Of a stretch of DNA of 64,000 nucleotides, positions 62,897 to 64,000 are shown in pieces. Numbering within the stretch: position 1 is the first letter of the stretch; the number at the start of each line of letters is the position of its first letter. A program made the translations under genes and the position numbers. The DNA lies in assembly GCF_001651805.1 (NCBI RefSeq), contig NZ_CP015839.1, positions 3,038,001 through 3,102,000 of the forward strand, read 5' to 3'. The notes under the pieces were generated by a model. That model saw only the letters and a list, made by a program, of their open reading frames with translations. It did not search any database and had not been told where the DNA came from. The stretch comes from Marinobacterium aestuarii. GTDB lineage: Bacteria > Pseudomonadota > Gammaproteobacteria > Pseudomonadales > Balneatricaceae.

Positions 62897-64000
62897 CTAT
62901 TGGGTTAGCACATTCAGCACTTCATAGCAGGCGCCCATCGTATGATAATCCGTCTTGTTCTTGTAAGACTTCCTGTCATCATACTTGGCATTATCTGCTG
63001 TCAGGATTCGATACCAGGCGCCATATTCATGATCGACAAAATACTTGAAACTGTAGTCCCATATTTTGTCGTACCAGGCCCAATAGGTCGTATCGCCGGT
63101 TCGATCTGCCAGCAAGGCGGCAGCAGCCAGGCTTTCGGCTTGAACCCAGAAATACTTGTCCTGATCATAGGCCTGCCCCCCGAGGTCATACCCATAGATA
63201 AGCCCCTGGTTCTCGCTGTCCCAACCGTGCGCCATGGCGCTATCAAACAGTTCCTTGGCCCGCTCCAGGCGCCAGGCTTCGGGCCTGTGCCTGTCCAGAA
63301 TCAGCAAAAGCTTTGTCCATTCCGTCTGGTGGCCCGTCTGCACACCCCAGGGCCTGATACTGTTGGTTTTGTCATTGCGGTTATAGTCCAGATCCGGCCG
63401 CCAATCCTGAGTGTAATGTTCCCATACATGGGCGTCGGTCTCCTGTGACTGTCTGAGTGTCATATGGCTGGCCAACAGGCAGGCGCGGTCAAGAAAAACG
63501 TCGTCCTGGGTGGCTTCGTAGGCTGCGATCAGTGCCTCGCAGCTATGCATATTGTCGTTCTGGCCACGATAGGGATCCAGCGTCCAATCCACGCTGGCCT
63601 CGCTGGCATAGAGCTCGTGCTCCCTGTCCCAGAATTTATCTTCCAGCAGATCGAATGTTTCATACAGCCAGGCCTTGGCCTCAGGTACGCCTGCATCCAC
63701 AGCACAGGCGTAGGCCAGCAGCACGAAGGCCAGCCCATAACAGTGATTATGGTCATCCAGAACATTCCCATCCTGTAGAACCCAGGCATAGCCACCGGTT
63801 GCCGGATTTCGATGTGACTCTCTTAAAAATTTAAGTCCATGGACAACACGTGACTTGTATTTTTCGTCGCCAAATTGACCATAGGCTTTTGCATAATTGA
63901 ATATAAACCGGCAGGAGGCCACCAGTGTTCTAAGGCCCGAATCGAATACAGTGCCGTCATTCATGTAGCAATGAAAAAAACCTCCGGCCGGATCAACCGA
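62897..64000 (-). CDS. N-acylglucosamine 2-epimerase family protein (N-terminus beyond window)
   Basis: The open frame runs from a stop at 62897 to the right edge (367 codons visible); an internal ATG at 63964 is preceded in frame by DPAGGFFHCY, so the gene continues further. It is an (alpha/alpha)6-barrel: GLRTLVASCRFIFNYAKAYGQFGD, DDHNHCYGLAFVLLAYA, NDNMHSCEALIAAYEAT, GVQTGHQTEWTKLLLILDRH, WDYSFKYFVDHEYGAWYRIL. The family includes GlcNAc 2-epimerase and mannose/cellobiose isomerases; the exact sugar is not decidable. The catalytic histidines of the barrel are present. Confidence 0.88.
   Translation of the reverse strand, partial: SVDPAGGFFHCYMNDGTVFDSGLRTLVASCRFIFNYAKAYGQFGDEKYKSRVVHGLKFLRESHRNPATGGYAWVLQDGNVLDDHNHCYGLAFVLLAYACAVDAGVPEAKAWLYETFDLLEDKFWDREHELYASEASVDWTLDPYRGQNDNMHSCEALIAAYEATQDDVFLDRACLLASHMTLRQSQETDAHVWEHYTQDWRPDLDYNRNDKTNSIRPWGVQTGHQTEWTKLLLILDRHRPEAWRLERAKELFDSAMAHGWDSENQGLIYGYDLGGQAYDQDKYFWVQAESLAAAALLADRTGDTTYWAWYDKIWDYSFKYFVDHEYGAWYRILTADNAKYDDRKSYKNKTDYHTMGACYEVLNVLTQ

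Overview
The window looks like a chromosomal segment of a GC-rich marine-type gammaproteobacterium (Oceanospirillales/Pseudomonadales grade, Marinobacterium-like). The basis is gene content: a 180-kDa-class NAD-glutamate dehydrogenase, minCDE, RapA, a catBCA/catR locus in Pseudomonas order, and many tripartite tricarboxylate transporter (TTT) genes. The genus is an inference; there is no rRNA or tRNA here to test it.

Region 1 (1-31.3 kb) is mostly housekeeping. It holds an edge-truncated unknown gene, an ABM monooxygenase-like and a VOC protein facing apart, the DEAD-box helicase RhlE, a small HTH protein, the nuclease pair sbcC/sbcD, mtgA, gdhB, a 3D-domain exported protein, a PqiA-like/hrpB/DUF operon, minCDE, the PPIases ppiC and slyD-like, a DEAD-box helicase, rapA, an srmB-like helicase, an NlpC/P60 lipoprotein and pheA. 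Oddities are a MITE-like element (8667-8829), heptamer tandem repeats (19501-19577, 22302-22352), and decayed duplications of the minE 3' end, each followed by a terminator-like hairpin (19614-20170).

Region 2 (31.4-40 kb) is a lower-GC catabolic operon on the minus strand: a YtfQ-like binding protein, a double ABC ATPase, two RbsC-type permeases, a GMC oxidoreductase and an AldA-like aldehyde dehydrogenase. It is preceded by two LacI-type operators without a LacI gene in the window. The layout suggests import of a sugar-like or polyol-like compound followed by stepwise oxidation of an alcohol group.

Region 3 (40.6-46.4 kb) is a LysR gene facing a TTT system (TctC-sulfatase-TctB-TctA) with a sulfatase-fold hydrolase inserted in the operon; its formylglycine motif is atypical. 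Region 4 (46.5-50 kb) is catR facing catBCA, the catechol ortho-cleavage branch. Region 5 (50.2-52.4 kb) holds a glutaminase, a second MITE-like element whose end coincides with the stop codon of a neighbouring unknown gene, and a RidA-family gene.

Region 6 (52.7-60.6 kb) is a tartrate-type island: TctC-like binding protein, a TctA-TctB fusion, tartrate/D-malate dehydrogenase, LysR, L-tartrate dehydratase TtdA/TtdB and a PEP-mutase-superfamily oxaloacetate decarboxylase. Together these would import a hydroxy-dicarboxylate and convert it through oxaloacetate to pyruvate. Region 7 (60.8-64 kb) has a TrmK-like methyltransferase, two adjacent pseudogenes (EamA permease, GyrI-like protein disrupted by an 8-bp duplication) and an N-acylglucosamine 2-epimerase-family gene cut by the window end.
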